64,000 nt of DNA from NCBI RefSeq assembly GCF_041146795.1, contig NC_135185.1, forward strand, positions 29,075,529 through 29,139,528, written 5' to 3'. Shown one piece after another: positions 13,501-27,144 of this stretch. The stretch is from Maylandia zebra. Its lineage: Eukaryota; Chordata; Actinopteri; Cichliformes; Cichlidae. The notes below the pieces were generated by a model that did no database searches, had not been told where the DNA came from, and saw only the letters and a program-made list of their open reading frames with translations. Numbering within the stretch: position 1 is the stretch's first letter; the number at the start of each line of letters is the position of its first letter. Both the position numbers and the translations under genes were made by a program.

Positions 13501-16500
13501 AATTGCCAAGTCAGGTCATTTGATAATGAGAGAAAAGTCCAAATTGAAACACATTTCTTCTTTACTTTAGCTTCCTCTCACTACAGAAGGTTTACCTGCT
13601 TTGATGCTAAGCTGACATTATTGATATTCATATACATAATAATACTTAGATGCTTAATGGCATTTTAGACCCTGATATATAAGCTAGTGATAAAACACAA
13701 GGGGTAAAGAAAGCTCATCATAACTAACCCCAGCAAGTACTAGAGTAATGCTACTGGATGGTTACCTTCTCCATGACCACCACCAGGCCAGTGAAGATAA
13801 AACGCCGACAGTAATAAAGCAATCATAAATTGGTAGTAGTTAAGATCAGAAAGACGGATGCATTCAGCAGCAAACTGGAAAGGATGGAGGGACTCTGACT
13901 GTGCTTCATCTCTATCTTTTTTTCCTCTGGTACTTTCACGCACATTCACACATCATCAATACCCACGCTCATCCTCACACATGGGGCGGGACACTCAAGC
14001 GTGAAATGAACATGAGCAGCGTGAACTTTGACTGGCATCTTTTTTTTATATACCGTGCCAGGATTTATGGAGCACTATATACGTATCTGAATGAGCTCCT
14101 GACAATAAAGAATAGCCTAAAGCATAGCTGGGGAGTCCGGTGGAGATGAGTTAACACAAGCCATCTACAAGTCACACCACAACTCATCGCTATCCATCTG
14201 CTATTACACAAACACAAATAGAATCAGAGAGAGATGCATGCACACTATTGCTCTGACACATATGGGGAAATATGACATGACAGCAGACTGGTGCACTTAC
14301 GGAGCAGCTGCAAACCGCAGCCACAGTTTACTACTCTTGGCCACTCAGGGGCTCCTCTGGGAATAAAAGGAAAGAAATATTACATTGCCCAAACAACAAA
14401 CATGATTGCAGGCATGTTGCAGAGAGTAATTACTTTGCTTGGAGGTGCAGAAGAGTCTTTTAGGATTCCTTTAAATTCTCTAAACAAGCCAATTGTGGAT
14501 AAAAATTACCCGTTTTTAAAAAAAAAATGTAATATGTAAAGTGACACGTCCTGATTAGTGATCTCTAAGCTTCTTATTCACTTGCTTCTGTAGCATCTAA
14601 CTCTTCGAGTGGCTAAATATTCCCAAAGAGGCCACACACTGGCAACTTCATGAACTGGAAGGTGAGAAGTAGATGCTCCATTAACATCTTGCAAAGAGGA
14701 AAACAAACAAGGCAATGTCAAGTCTAACTCAGGCAGCATACTCAACTGATCCACTGTTTGCTGTCAGCAAGAGAGCCACGCCCAAAACAGCCCTGAGTTT
14801 GCTGTCTGCACATCCATCTTGGCAAGGATACACAGTGCTGGCATTCTCTTTCAGCACATTGCTATAAGCCAGGCGATTTGTCTGCTACCACAAGGCCTTC
14901 TGTCAATTGAGTGCGTTTTATGGAGCCAGCAGGAGATTACCTCCAACTCAGTGCTCCTCAGTGTCTGTGTACCATGTTGAAAATTTATCTCAACAACTAT
15001 GTTTTTTCTGCCTCCCAATACTGAATCAGACTCAATAATGGAGTGCAGTCTGCCCGGATTGTGTACATCTCACTTCAACATGACATATGGATCCAAGCGC
15101 CAGGAGTACCAAGAGCGCGTGAAACAAACACACACGTGCAATTTTCTTTTTCACGCTCATATTTACGCACGCGCACCTCACCCTAAATGAACAAGTCAAA
15201 CTGATTAATTCCCACTGGTTAGACTTCTTGTTGCATTCGTGTTCGTTGTTCACTGACATTTCTGCCTTTGTTGTTCTGTTCTCATGCTCTGCAGACCTGT
15301 GCCGTGCCGTAACACATTGGCCTGTCAGCCTAGACTGCAAATCCATTGCTTCATTTCAGTCTGGCTCATTGTAACACATGATCCTTCACCAAATAGCAGC
15401 AAACCCATTCAGACACATGTTATTATGTATGGCAATTATTTTTCAAACCCACTAAGAATAAGAAGCCGACATGGGATATAGGTGTTGTCACAGTCGGAGC
15501 ATTACAGGGTGCTTTGATTCAGCTTAATCCTGTAAAGATGACTGATCATAAAATAAATGGGATACTAGCGTAGTAAAGTAAACATGTATCTGTGAACAAC
15601 TGTTGACAGACATTTTAAATATTACTGCACTTAATTAACATCCAATCAAAAACTCAGAGAAGTACAAAGTATTTAGATTCCAGGGGACATATGTTTATTC
15701 ACATTTTTTGGGATATAAAGACCATCTCTGTTTCCCTCTCATTAATTTCAATTACTCATGCCACTACAGACAGGTTAGCTTGGCAAAGCGACTGGAGCAG
15801 GTGGAAACAGCTATTATTCTATCCAGTTTTTAAAAATTGTTACTCCTGTCAAACATTGCCTTGTCATTTTTTTACACTTTTCCTTTCTTGTAGATAAAAT
15901 AAATGAGATGCATGTTCATTTGTCACCTGCTATTTTCAGGTGATGTGTTATGCCAAGATGCAAACGGTTTGCAGCTTTATATCTAACATGTCAGTCATAA
16001 GAAGGGCACATTCACCTTTAACTCCTTGCAAGATAATAAATTAAGAAGTGTCAGGAAAAGTGAGGTTTCCTGCTTTTTATTAAAAAAGAGAATTTGTATT
16101 TAGTCAGCATATTAGCCCATGATTAAGGACACAAGATTCATGTTAGGACAATAAAGTGACTATCTGGTGAGGCCAGGACCAAAGGTCAAAACTGATGGTG
16201 CTGCGATTCTTGGTTTCCAGGTATGCCACAGCCAGAGAAAGCTCTTTTTGAGTCATTTAAGGTGATCTTTTATAAATAGTGACAAAACTATGACCAGCCA
16301 AAACCTTCAAACATGACAGCTGAAATGCCCTTAATAGAGGCGTGCAATGATGTTTAAATTAACTCTCGTTACTGTTAATAACGCATATTCCCCTGCCGAT
16401 AATGAAATGATTTTACAGCTGCAGAAGCCTGGTAGTTGCTTTTACTCATACAGAAGATGGGTTAGAAACAAAAAGATTCAGATAATGTATTAAACACTGA

Positions 16501-19500
16501 CATAAAATTTTAGTTCCAAGATTTATTCTTGCCTGCTTAATTTGACCTAATACCTTGACAGCAATGACTTCAGTTTAGATACAGTGATCTGCTACTTGTG
16601 AGACAGAGCTGCTCTTGTCTACATTTCTATCTCTTTCTAAATGCAAAGCTCACTTATTGGGAGTGTATATTTACAGTGAAGATCTAAGATGGAAAGAGAT
16701 AACTGGAAGCAGCAGGGTAAATCCCCACATCTAAACAGCTCTAAAAAGCTTTGCTCACCTTGACAGGTAACTGTGGGAACATCTGCACGGCTCTCTGTAG
16801 ACACTGCAATGGCATGCAGTAGCAGCAGAAAGGGCCAGATGGCCGAAGGAGGACACATTCAAGCAAATATGTGCGTGTGCCTGCTTGTGTGCGTACATTA
16901 TGCGTGTATGTGTGTTAGTGGGCATCTGCTGGGGAGCCTCAGTCAGCTCCTGTTTCATCTTGCTCCCCTGAGCAAGGAGTGACATGCAGACTTGAGGAAT
17001 GGAAGTTCCAGGTGGAGAATTCCGCAACCTCCTCCAACAGATTCCTGCGGTCTCCTCCTGATGAAAGGTGATGAGCATCAGCCTCACTGCAGCTCACTTT
17101 CCATCCAGACCCTTCAGACGTTGAATCTGTGCACCTTGAACCCATTTTCTGCTCTCTGCCTCATACCAATTTACCCTTGCAATTGTGATAAGTGGCAGAC
17201 TGGCCAGCGACAATTGGGGTCAATTCACTTTCAGCTCACTAAATTAAAGATGTAAAATGAAACTGCAGCAGACACAGTGAAGATGTGGCCTTCATTCCAG
17301 AGTTGCCTGGAGGTTAAAAAATAAGGTTTGTGGCCAGTAAAAGTGCTCTGAAAGCAGGACCAGCTGTGAAAATCTGGAAGCAAGAAAGTGAATGAGAAAT
17401 TCTTTACACTCCTTTAACTACTGACAGAGTTGTTCCACTGTTCAAATTTAAAGGGCTCTGGGAGCACTGGGCAGTTCAGAAGTATAGATGAAGATGAATA
17501 ACAGGCTGAAAAATAATGGAGATGAAGGTTTTTGGAGGAGGTTTTTTCAAGGCAATTAAATTCCTGCAGCGCTCACAGTACTAACTTTGTGCTTTGTTCC
17601 ACTGAGAAAAGAAAAAGGTGCCTGTCAATTCGGGGTGTCTCAGACAAATTTCGGTCTATACTGAAAAAGTATTGCCATTCCCGCAACACCCAGCACTGGA
17701 TAAATGAAGCTGTGGGGATTGGGTAAAACGGCAGTACACAACTGCATGCTGCTGAGGCTCCCATATATAGTACAGCATGGTACCAGCATGACTGATGTCT
17801 ATGGTCTCTGCACCACTTGACACCAGATTATTGCCCTACAGTTTAATACAGCCACATGCCATAAAGCAGAAGTCACACCGCATGCAGGGATAAAGCAAGA
17901 GCACAGCTCAGCTCAGAGTCTCTTCTATTCTCCTGCCTCGTCTCTCATCTCCTCCCAGGCCCGTTGCAGTGCTCGCACTGCTGAACAGCCGCACAGGCAC
18001 ACACATACACGTATCAGCGAGGGCCTCGGGGGCTCAGGTGCTTAGAGGTGAATAGAATAATATGGCCATGCTCTGTTTTAAGTCTACGTCAGTTTGGGTT
18101 TTCATTCTGTCCTCTGTCGTCTGCCCTCCTACAGCGAAGCTGCAGTGTGCTCTTGTTCCTGCACAGATCAGCTCCTTGAAACCTTAACCCACCATAAAAG
18201 CTGAGAGAAGTGACAGAAATGTCAGAGGGCAGTCAACAAAGGAGAGGTAACGGGAACCAGGCCTGCAGAGCTGCAGTCATTTACCCATTTCTCGCCTATA
18301 TGTTTTGGACACTTTTAAACACACGCTCGCTTGTGCAAAATAGCAAAATATCATTCCTGAATCCTTAGCTGTGTATTCTGCCTCACCTATCTCTGGTCAT
18401 CATAAATCAAAGACAAACATGCTCAGAACATGCTATGCCAGTGACTGTTTGGCCTGGAAACATTTGTTGGATGACATAAGGTTGATTAATTTCCTTTCTG
18501 TAGTGTTTCGGGAAATAAAACCTGATCCGAGACAGTTATATGGATTCACTAACGAGGCTGCATTTTAAATGGATTGAGGGTCAAATAAGGAGCAAAGCAG
18601 GAACAAATCAAACATGAATCCCAGTGAGTCATTTGTGAAAATTACCGTTCCTGTAATTTATGAATTCATCATGAAAAACCTGGCAAAAAGGCCTCGTGGT
18701 TCAAATTAATTTGTGCAGCCACATTCATAGTCACATTCACTCACCCTATCCATAATAGGCTGGAACACATTGTGCATATATCAGCAGTGCATTGTATTCT
18801 TGATTAGCTTGTGGTTTGCTCTCTATCAGCAAGATTTAACTTGATTCACTTGCTCATTATACTTTGATCTGTATGGTGGCCGGGGCAGAGGTCAGTGTCT
18901 CACTTCACTCATGGCAGAGGTGAGGCCTGGCTGCAATAAAAAACACCAACAGTTCAGCTTAATTCCAAATCTTTAAACCCTCACAGGCCCGCAGGACATT
19001 CTCTGTTAAGCAGTCAGCACACTCGTGCACTCCACAAGGTCCAAGGCTGGTTTTTACATTCATAGGCATCTTTATTTATGATTGTCTGTCAGCACTGACC
19101 TACAGTGAAACCTCAGTGCAATGGTTTGGAAAATGGAAATATTTAAAATACGTCCACAACTCAAAATTTATATTATCAGTAAAAGTACAAAAGTCATAGA
19201 CATCATTTGCAAATAACAGTTTTCATATTTGATCTTAAAAATAGTTTAATGGTTTTGCAGATGCACTTAGTCCCTTTCTTACTGAAAGCTAGGTGGAAAT
19301 TGATACCTCACCTCTCCATATGGTGCTAAGCTTTAGCCGAAAGCTGGCTAATTTAGCTTGCAGTAAGAAATTAACAGGTTTCTTTGAAACTGAGATTCAA
19401 GCAATCGTTTTACTTTGTGGCATACCTCACCTAACTGCTGTGTCCAGCCACAATAAGCATGCTAGAATTAGGAAATCCAGACTCTCTGCTGTTCTCTAGT

Positions 19501-20147
19501 CAAGGCATTCATTATTGTAGGTTTTAATTATGCAAATTAAGCAATTGAAGTGCCTTGATTAAATAGAGTCTGGTGGTTGTCAGTGTCTCTTCTTTTTTTT
19601 ACCTGTCCTTTCAGGAAAGGGCACTTTTCCACGAGACTTTTCATTATCTTCTCTCTGAATAACATAAAATGTGTCAAGGCAGTTAAAATGTAGGGGTAGT
19701 AGCTCGAGGACCCAATTTCAGAAAAGTTAATTTAGGCTTGACCCCCTTAGCGTGATGTCATAAAATGGTTATAATCAGAAATTCATTGTAAATGTTATGC
19801 AAAAATCGTTGCTACTGCTGCTTTGTTGAACATTCAAAGCAAGTGGACTGTGCACAAAAACATCACTGCATTGCTGCAATTGTCCACTTACACCACTGGG
19901 CTCCACAGAGCCACAATAAACAACAGCGTGGAGGGGAGAAGGGCTTTACTTCCCCGAGTTTCTTGTTCCTTTAGACCCAAACAGGAAAATGCAAAAGCTG
20001 TCTGGACTTCAATGTGTGTTAAAAGTCAGCTTTCCCTCCAGTCGCTTCATGTCTGAAAGCACATTCACTTGACCCAAACACTTTTCCTTGAATTTTTATC
20101 TACTCACTACTACTACTGTATTCAAACAATAAGTCTACAGCAGAGAA

Positions 20148-20158
20148 GGGGGGGGGGG
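20148..20158. repeat. G homopolymer (11)
   Basis: Uninterrupted run of 11 G, inside kif26a intron 2. Confidence 0.85.
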
Positions 20159-21582
20159 AGGGATGCCTGGGGACCAAGCTGACTTCCTCCTCTCAAAAAC
20201 GGGACGGCGGGCGGATGGGGAGGGAGGGGAAGTGTGACCTCAGTAAACAGTCTCCGCACTCATTTTTCCCATGACGGCCGCAGACACAACACTGGCTGAA
20301 CTCTAGCAGGTATCCCAGCAGGCCACCTGAATAACCGTGTTGACCTTCTTCCCTCCATGGAGGAAGTAATTTGGAAGCGATCATCCATAACTGCATCCAT
20401 CCTATGAGGCCCAACAGGTGAGCAGCTCAAACTCACAAAGACAATGGTTTTATTATCCTTCACCTAGGGGAAACCTATACCATAACGCTGGTACAATAAC
20501 AGCACCCTGCCATCACTGTTTGCCACCCCGGAATTAAGGCGCAATTTAGCCATCAACAAGAGCAAAATACGGGGCAGAGGGGAAGTCTTCGTCTCTTTCT
20601 TCAGCCCAGAGCACCTGTTGAAGGCCACAAAGTACTGCTGGAGGGTCCCACACTAAAAAAGGGGAGGTCAGTTCCCAGGGCAGATAATAATAGTTAGGGT
20701 TTGGCTAATGTGTGGACTTAACCTGAAACCTGACTATAGATCTGATACACTCAAAACCACCTTTAAAGATTAGACCACACATACAGGTGATTCAAACCGG
20801 AGCACAGGTGCTGTCCAAATGTTTCCTTCTCCCTTATGTATTCTGTTCCTGTATGAACATCAGGTGCAGGCGTATTCAGGGTGAACCTTGTAGAGCAGTA
20901 ATCCAATCTAACTTTGAGACTTTCCCTCTAAAATGGTACAACAAAGGAGAACCGACCCTGGGGCAAAAACCAGCGCGCCACAACAACAGTGGTCTCAGGG
21001 CCTATATTTAACAGCGGTGGGAATTGTGGGAGCAGCAGCACAGGAACACTTTCAATGCACAGCGAAGGTCGACTGGGACTTAACTTCCTCCTCAGTCTCC
21101 AACGTGAGCGGGGCCTGCTTGTTTCGGCCCCTTCGACCCCCCCACACCCAACAGCAAAATAAAAAGATAAGCATTGTTTAGCCAAACAATAGGCCACTTT
21201 CAAAGTCTCAAAAGCTTCCATTTTCACTTCCAGAGCCAGCATTTTGAAGTCAAGTATAGCAATAAACAACTTTGCAAGTGGACTGTGAGAGCTTTCTTGG
21301 TGAAACATTAGCTGGATCTAATTTCACTGTTCATGTTTCAATGCGAAGAGCAGGTGCAGGTGGACACAAGCATCACTACAGAGCTCCTATCACTATTCTG
21401 TGGTAATAGTTACTATAATTTGCTTGCTTGATGGCTTTTTATGAAAATTTTACCATGAATTACTGTAAAGCAGAAGTGCAACTTGGGTGATCACAGTACT
21501 TTTCAATGCAAACAAAAAAAGTTAAAATGTGAGCGACAGAATGTGCTAAAAGATTTCAAAGATTACAAATTATAACACCAAC

Positions 21583-21801
21583 CTTCAGTGAATTCTGGTC
21601 AGCCAGAGCTAGCGCTTGTTTCTTCAGCTCTGAGACTTTCTTCTGGCAACTTTGGCAAAAGCCTCCCTTCTCCTCCGACTCGGAGATGGGAACCGACCCG
21701 GCGCCCTCAGGAGGAGGTCGGCTGCTCCATTGCGCTTCCTCCGCGGAGTGAAGTCTTTTCCTGGGGGTCGCGGGAGAGTCTCCACCCGGACATCCCTCCA
21801 C
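21583..21801 (-). CDS. kif26a: kif26a coding exon 2
   Basis: It has 219 nt, phase 0 on both sides. It holds the TPRKRL, PPPEGAG and CxxC-KKQAL blocks that identify the KIF26A N-terminus. Confidence 0.88.
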
Positions 21802-22105
21802 CTTCGGAACAAGCAAAGGTTTGGTTAACTTTTGAGGTTTCAAAAAAGAGTAGTTTGCACTTAAAAAGCGTCCAACTGTGACGGTGAAACTGTTTTGCCT
21901 GTACCTTGACAACCCGTTTGAATACAGAGCACCTGAAGTGCGCACCTCACAAAAGCTGATGTAAATAAAAACAATGCAAACTGTATTTAAGAATAAGCAA
22001 ATTAGTTTTTTTACACGTAATCCTGTGCAGGGAGACACTTACAGTGAACACGCGGTTGTCATGGTCTCCACCATCAAAAGCTGAACTGCCCCAAGAGGAG
22101 CTCAT
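21583..22105 (-). CDS. kif26a: kif26a, 5' part (first two coding exons; atypical kinesin KIF26A)
   Basis: KIF26A is a kinesin-superfamily protein whose motor domain is thought to lack ATPase activity. It binds microtubules and acts as a signalling scaffold, known mainly from GDNF-Ret signalling in enteric neurons. Only the N-terminus lies here. Exon 1 (22105-22043, 21 codons, starts MSSSWGSS) ends at the donor ACT|GTAAGT. Exon 2 (21801-21583, 73 codons) follows a TTCCGAAG| acceptor and ends at AAG|GTTGGT. Both junctions are phase 0. Exon 2 aligns with the start of human KIF26A as I recall it: a TPRKRL block (human SPRKRL), then RPPPEGAG (human RPAPEGAG), then a CxxC-type block CQSCQKKVSELKKQAL (human CRHCHTKLVELKRQAW). 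Motor and tail lie beyond the left edge. Teleosts may have two kif26a copies; which one this is cannot be told. An open frame continues upstream of exon 2 through intron 1, but that part is not coding. Confidence 0.88.
21802..22042 (-). other. kif26a intron 1 (241 bp)
   Basis: This is a GT-AG intron (GTAAGT ... GAAG) with a pyrimidine-rich 3' end. Nothing else is seen in it. Confidence 0.75.
22043..22105 (-). CDS. kif26a: kif26a coding exon 1
   Basis: It has 63 nt from ATG (22105-22103) to a consensus GTAAGT donor, phase 0, and joins in frame to exon 2 (T|VEGCPGG). The start is chosen because it is the only ATG with a clean donor ahead of the KIF26A-like exon. The surrounding 22.0-22.4 kb is CpG-rich, as expected of a 5' end. 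Confidence 0.8.
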
Positions 22106-22620
22106 TCTCCCAACTCAAGGTTGCACCTTCAGGAGAACGTCTTGAAACTCACGGATACTGTGGCTGAAAAATGTGAGACCGAGCCATAGGCTGCACCGAA
22201 GACCGGACTGAAGGTTATCAGTCATCTGTCACATCGCACCGGACCGGTGGCGACTGGGCGAAGGCAACTTGTGAGTGCGCCCCATGAAGCTCCAAAGTTG
22301 TGGAGGAGTTTTGGTACAGGAGGGCACTCAGCCGTGCGCAGGAGGCGGTGTTACTCTCCGAATGGGAGGGATAAAGAAACTTCCCTGCTCATGCGGCAAT
22401 CGAGTTGTCTGTGAAGTGAACCATTATCGAATATTATACTAATTTAATTGCATAAAAACGTTTCCACTATTTCTTTATTAAAAATCTCAGTAGTTTCTCT
22501 CTCAGCTTGCTCTCTTCAGTTTATCACACGCGGATTTAAATAGCCATAGTCTAGAGTACAGTTTTAACGTTTTACAACTGTATTAAATGTAAAAATATCT
22601 TAAGAGATATAAAGAGATAA

Positions 22621-22646
22621 AAATATATATATATATATTATATATG
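22621..22646. repeat. AT-rich dinucleotide repeat
   Basis: (AT)n run about 500 bp upstream of the kif26a start codon. Confidence 0.85.
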
Positions 22647-24150
22647 AAAAATATAATACTAGATGCCTTAATCACTTTAAGGTACCCAGTCTGTTATTTG
22701 GTAGGTAGGGCTATATAAAACCCTAAATTGGAGCTTAATTAAGCTAATGTCAAAGACAACATCTTACATGAATGATAATGATAATATGAATCTTCTTGTA
22801 GGGTTTTTTTTTTTGTGCTTTATTCGCTTTCAGGGTGCACCGTCAACTGTTGCCTCTCAGGGAGCAGAGATGTTTGTCGCTGATGTTACTCTGGCGCCAT
22901 CCTCCGTCAGAAATAAAGAACACCATCTCTCAAATTGAAGAGGGTGGGCTCTCCACGGTTAAATATTTAATTGGTAAACTTTGAATATTTCATGCGGGTG
23001 ATGTAAGCGACAGTCGCCACATGCCCTGCTGTCCTGCACATAAGAAACGGTTTCTCTTTTTTCTCTCCCCATAAAAAGATTTTAATTTATTTCACTTTTT
23101 TCTCGTCCACTTCTTTTGCACAAGTCATATCAGCCAATGGTGACGTTTTAAACGTAAATATAACCTCCAATATATGTTTTTATCGTCGGCTGCAACATTT
23201 CTCGGGGCTGAAAGGGGCTTGTCAAAAGACACTGGAAGATTTATTATTAGGAAATTAAGACTTAAATTAAACAACGCACCTTGTAATAAACATTTTTTCC
23301 ACACCAGCTTATAAGTCATATTTAAATATGTTGGTAAGTTGTCATTGAATTGTCTACAAAGCCTTATAGGTGTATTTTTCCTCGTTTACTTTAACAGCAG
23401 TTCAAGAGAATTTAAGTTAAGGCGCTTTTATTTGCTGCAAAATGCTGAAGAAAGTATTAATACGCAAAACTGGAGATTCTTGAAATCAGTGAATGAAGCT
23501 GGAGGTTAACAGGGATCGCAGATGCTACGAGGTGCTGCTCACGGTCCTGAATAGCGGACAGGACCCGTCAAGCGCGCATCATTTATCTGGCTCGTCACTG
23601 TTTCCCACTTGTGCAAACAGCGCTCCAGCAAGAACATGCTCTCTGAGATAGCTTTTGTTTCAAACATCCCTTGAGAAAACTCTTACCTTTGTTTTTCTCT
23701 TCAGCAGGTGACTTGTAAACCCAAATATAATGTCCGAGTCGACGAAGAATGTCCCCAGGTCTATGACGCTGGGGTTGGGCTTCCCAGCTTCGGGAGACCC
23801 CGGTGAGTTTGGTAAAGCCATGTGGGCTGCAAGTGTACCCTAGAAAATATTCCACTCCCTGGGAAACCTATTTGATTCTTACAGCCATCTATTTTATATG
23901 TCTCGTACCCCCTAAAAAGATCCAAAGGGGTTTTTAATCCGGACATTCAGTCATTCAAGCTGAGCGCTCGCACGTGTGCGTAAAATAGCCACGACTTCCA
24001 GCAGCCCAATAAGAGGGAGGGAAACAAGCACTGCAATCCATCCGGTGCGCAAAAAGGTGTTTATATCCACTGAAATACTTTTTTATTATCCATGATCTTT
24101 GAGTGCTGTTGCAGGTCTGAGAGAGAAGGAGCACCTTGTGCATCTGCTGC

Positions 24151-24250
24151 ACTCTCATCTCATCTCCTCTCCTCTCCCCCTCCCTCCCTTCCTCTCTCCC
24201 CCTCACTCAGCCTCCCTCTCTCTCCATCTCTCTCGCTCTCTGTTCCCTCA
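24151..24250. repeat. Polypyrimidine (CT-rich) tract
   Basis: About 100 bp of almost pure C/T on the plus strand, built from TCTC, CCTC and CTCCC units, with only a few purine interruptions. Confidence 0.85.
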
Positions 24251-26798
24251 GATAGAGATGACCTGCTCTCATAGCCGATTTGCTGGTGCGTCGTTGTCAT
24301 CCCCCTGGACGAACACGTAAAACACAATGACAATCCGGCTATAACCCCTAACGGCAGACCCCCTGTAATATTCCTGTATTATTCATGTAGGGGCTTGCAG
24401 TAACGACCCAATCAAAGCTTCTATGTTATATGTTTGTCTTATATACATATATAATGTTCCTATAATCTTCCTGCAGCAGAATGTACTGCAGCTCTGTGGT
24501 TAAAGTGTTGCTGTAGAAGCCAGTCTGGGATATAATCAAATATGAGGCACTTGATTTGTTTACCGTGATGACGGTTATCTGCAGTGATAGCCAATTTTGT
24601 TTGGATTGAAACAGATCAGCTTTTGATTGATTTTACTTTATTACAGTCTGTATCGAAATCAGATCAGCTCAAATTTCCTGTGAGATGTCCAAGGCGGAAA
24701 AATCTCCCGAGTGCTGAAATTCCTGATAATTTAAGGTGTTTGCTGCTTAAAAATGGAACTAACAGTTATAACTGAGTAAGATCGCATGGTTGCCAATCAC
24801 TATGCAGCGAATAGCCTCAACTCTTCGAGCAAGATGCGGCTAAGATAGTGAGATTAAGAACGAGGCCAGTGGGTGGTTTCCCTGTGATCCAGCGGATCTA
24901 TTATAAAAGTAATGAGTTGTCTTTAAAAAAAAAAACAATTTAGAGACGATTAGTTTTTAGAATGAAAACAGGCGTTAAACAGAATAATCAGAGTGTTGTC
25001 CTGCCCGGGTTTAATTTACGAATATAAACCAGTTTTTCTTCTCAGACTGGACTGCACGGAAACAAACTGTAGTGGTGATGTCATGCACATGGAGCCGCTC
25101 CTCGGTGAGCTACGTGTCACTGTGAAACGCGGCACCCGTGGTGGTTTCACCGAAACACTGGCTCGCATTTCTTGAAAACTGAATTCAAATTGACAAAGTA
25201 TGCTTTTTTTAATGTTACAGCTGTAAGAATCCGCATTATTTCTTTTGGATTAAATTGATATAATGGGGTTAAGTGTCACCACCAAAGCCCATAAGAGCAG
25301 AAACAAATATTTGATAGGCTATATGTTGCACCTGAGAGTGCAGTTTAAATTAAGAAACACCACAGGCTGGTGTGGTATGTGGTATATTGGACTCCGTGGT
25401 ATAAGACTATAACATGATTAGCTTTATTTAGCTCTGAGTTTTAAAAGGTGCCTTCAAAGCCCCTGGAAACAGCAGTACACCTGTTGGCTGAGGTTGAAAT
25501 CTGTGGATGGTTCCTTTAACTTAACAAATGAACTAGCTGAGTGGAAATCATATCTTAGGTGAAATTTATCTTTAACTTCAATCGTTTTATTAGTTTAGCT
25601 CATTAGTATCAGAGCCCAAATACAGTCAACTTTTATTCACAGTGGCGGTAAGTGTAAGTGTGACGTATCTGATCTGACTGCTGGAAAGTTGTAAGGTCAC
25701 CGGGAGAGAGCGGCGGCTGCATGGAGCAAAGTTTTTCTTTGTCTTTCAGGAGGGCAGAGAAGATCAAGAGTGACTCTGGTGCAACAATTATGACTTGACA
25801 GCTAAGCAGAGGGGGGTTAATCATTTGTTTTATCCCCAGAACAACGCAACTCATCACACCCGCTGTTGCGCATGCACGCGTGCATGCACGCAAACACAGA
25901 CACCTTCTTTTGTGTGATGGAGAGACAGGGGTTGTGAGAAGAGCAATAACTGCAATTCATAGTAAAGATGATTTACCATGTCCGTCACCCAGCCCTCCCC
26001 TCTGGAGGAGGTCTGGGTTGAGTCTCCTCTGGCCGCTGATGAAATTCCAAAGACGGGATCCCCTGGGACTTCGTGTGCTGCTACATCTGCTGCCCTTGCG
26101 CACGTACAGGGAAATCGCTCTGGGCATCTCATTAAGTCCTCTCCTATGTCTTATCCTCTGACTGTGAGACCTCGATCTGCAGCTTCTCCCGGTGCACGGA
26201 CAGACTTTGTGAGAAACGTTTAGCAAATATTGATAGTTCTTGGCGCATGGAGGAGATCAAAAGAAAAAAAGGAAGGGGGCTGTCTAAAAAGGGGAGGGGG
26301 AATAAATGGTGCACACTGCTTTCATGAATGATTTATGCAATGTAGAGTAGCCTTTCCCTTCCCTGGGAAAAAGCATTTGGATTTACTTGTGTCAGATTGT
26401 GAGTCCTTAGTTTTGGTTTTCTCATCAAACCTTTAAGCAGATAAGAGACCTGAATGCAAACCTGTGGCTTTAATTAAGTCTATCTCAGTTTAGAGGCTTT
26501 TTAAACTAATTTAGACTAATAAATGATTTAATCAATATAATACAGACGGGAAAACAACAGCCCAGGAAAAATGATATTAAACCAAGTTAAATGGGGAAAT
26601 AGCTGCTCCACGCTTAACTATTTGTTGATTAAAATGTCTTACCAGCAATTATTTTTCTCTGTTTTGTCAAATTAGATAGCAGCAGATGTGATTTTTCCAT
26701 ATTTACCACAGTTGCAATTTTCAGTACTTTGGACAGCGACCATCCCTGCAGACGTAAAGTACACAATCCCACGCATACCCATTAGTGACAAATGGTTC

Positions 26799-26804
26799 TT
26801 TATT
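26799..26804 (-). terminator. Polyadenylation signal AATAAA, probable pri-mir-203 3' end
   Basis: The minus strand reads AGTCAATAAAGAACC, about 355 bp downstream of the miR-203 hairpin. It is the nearest canonical signal in that direction, and no coding gene on this strand is available to own it. Confidence 0.5.
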
Positions 26805-27144
26805 GACTTCTGAACAGCAGCAACAGTAAAGCAGTGAAAAGGACGGGTGTTACAGCAGCAGGAGCAGCAGAGCTGTTAAAAAATTTGTATGTGCGCCAGC
26901 AGAATGAAATGACTGAACCCTGAAGATTTTTACAGCTCCCCGCAGCTCCTGGATTGCAGGTGTGATTGCAACACAAGGGGGCACAATGAGAGTAGGCGAC
27001 AAAGGCGTGCATTAAGGAAGAAGAAAAGCAGAGCAATTCACTCTGTCGTTTAAAAAAAATTAATTTAAAAAAAGGCAAACGTTAGACCTTTCTGGTATAG
27101 AGTCACTCGAGAACAGTGTAGCTTCTTCTCCAAAGGTGGGAGCA

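Larger units (their letters stand above)
1..21582 (-). other. kif26a intron 2 (at least 21.6 kb, left end outside window)
   Basis: I looked on the minus strand for the next KIF26A exon, which should encode a second cysteine motif of the type CDxCATHLxQL, and did not find it. The intron therefore appears to run past base 1. No other coding exon, tRNA or recognisable transposon was found. Open frames in the stretch are short, lack splice logic and resemble no family I know. It contains a TG microsatellite (4829-4853), a GGC run (5365-5382) and G runs (7583-7594, 20148-20158). Dinucleotide and AT-rich patches are scattered throughout. Long first introns are usual in KIF26 genes and often carry enhancers. 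Candidate conserved stretches are listed under findings. Confidence 0.6.
22106..26780. other. Intergenic: kif26a promoter side to the mir-203 unit
   Basis: The first 300 bp or so above the kif26a ATG are CpG-rich and probably contain its promoter and 5' UTR; no TATA box is obvious. Beyond that lie an AT repeat (22621-22646), a 100-bp polypyrimidine tract (24151-24250) and AT-rich sequence. Short open frames on both strands, for example around 23.6-23.9 and 26.0-26.2 kb, have no splice structure or family resemblance and are treated as chance. Confidence 0.55.

Noticed and set aside
26800-27078. 92-codon minus-strand open frame below mir-203
   Set aside because: It starts and ends without codon-bias or homology support and is better explained as the 3' part of the pri-mir-203 transcript.
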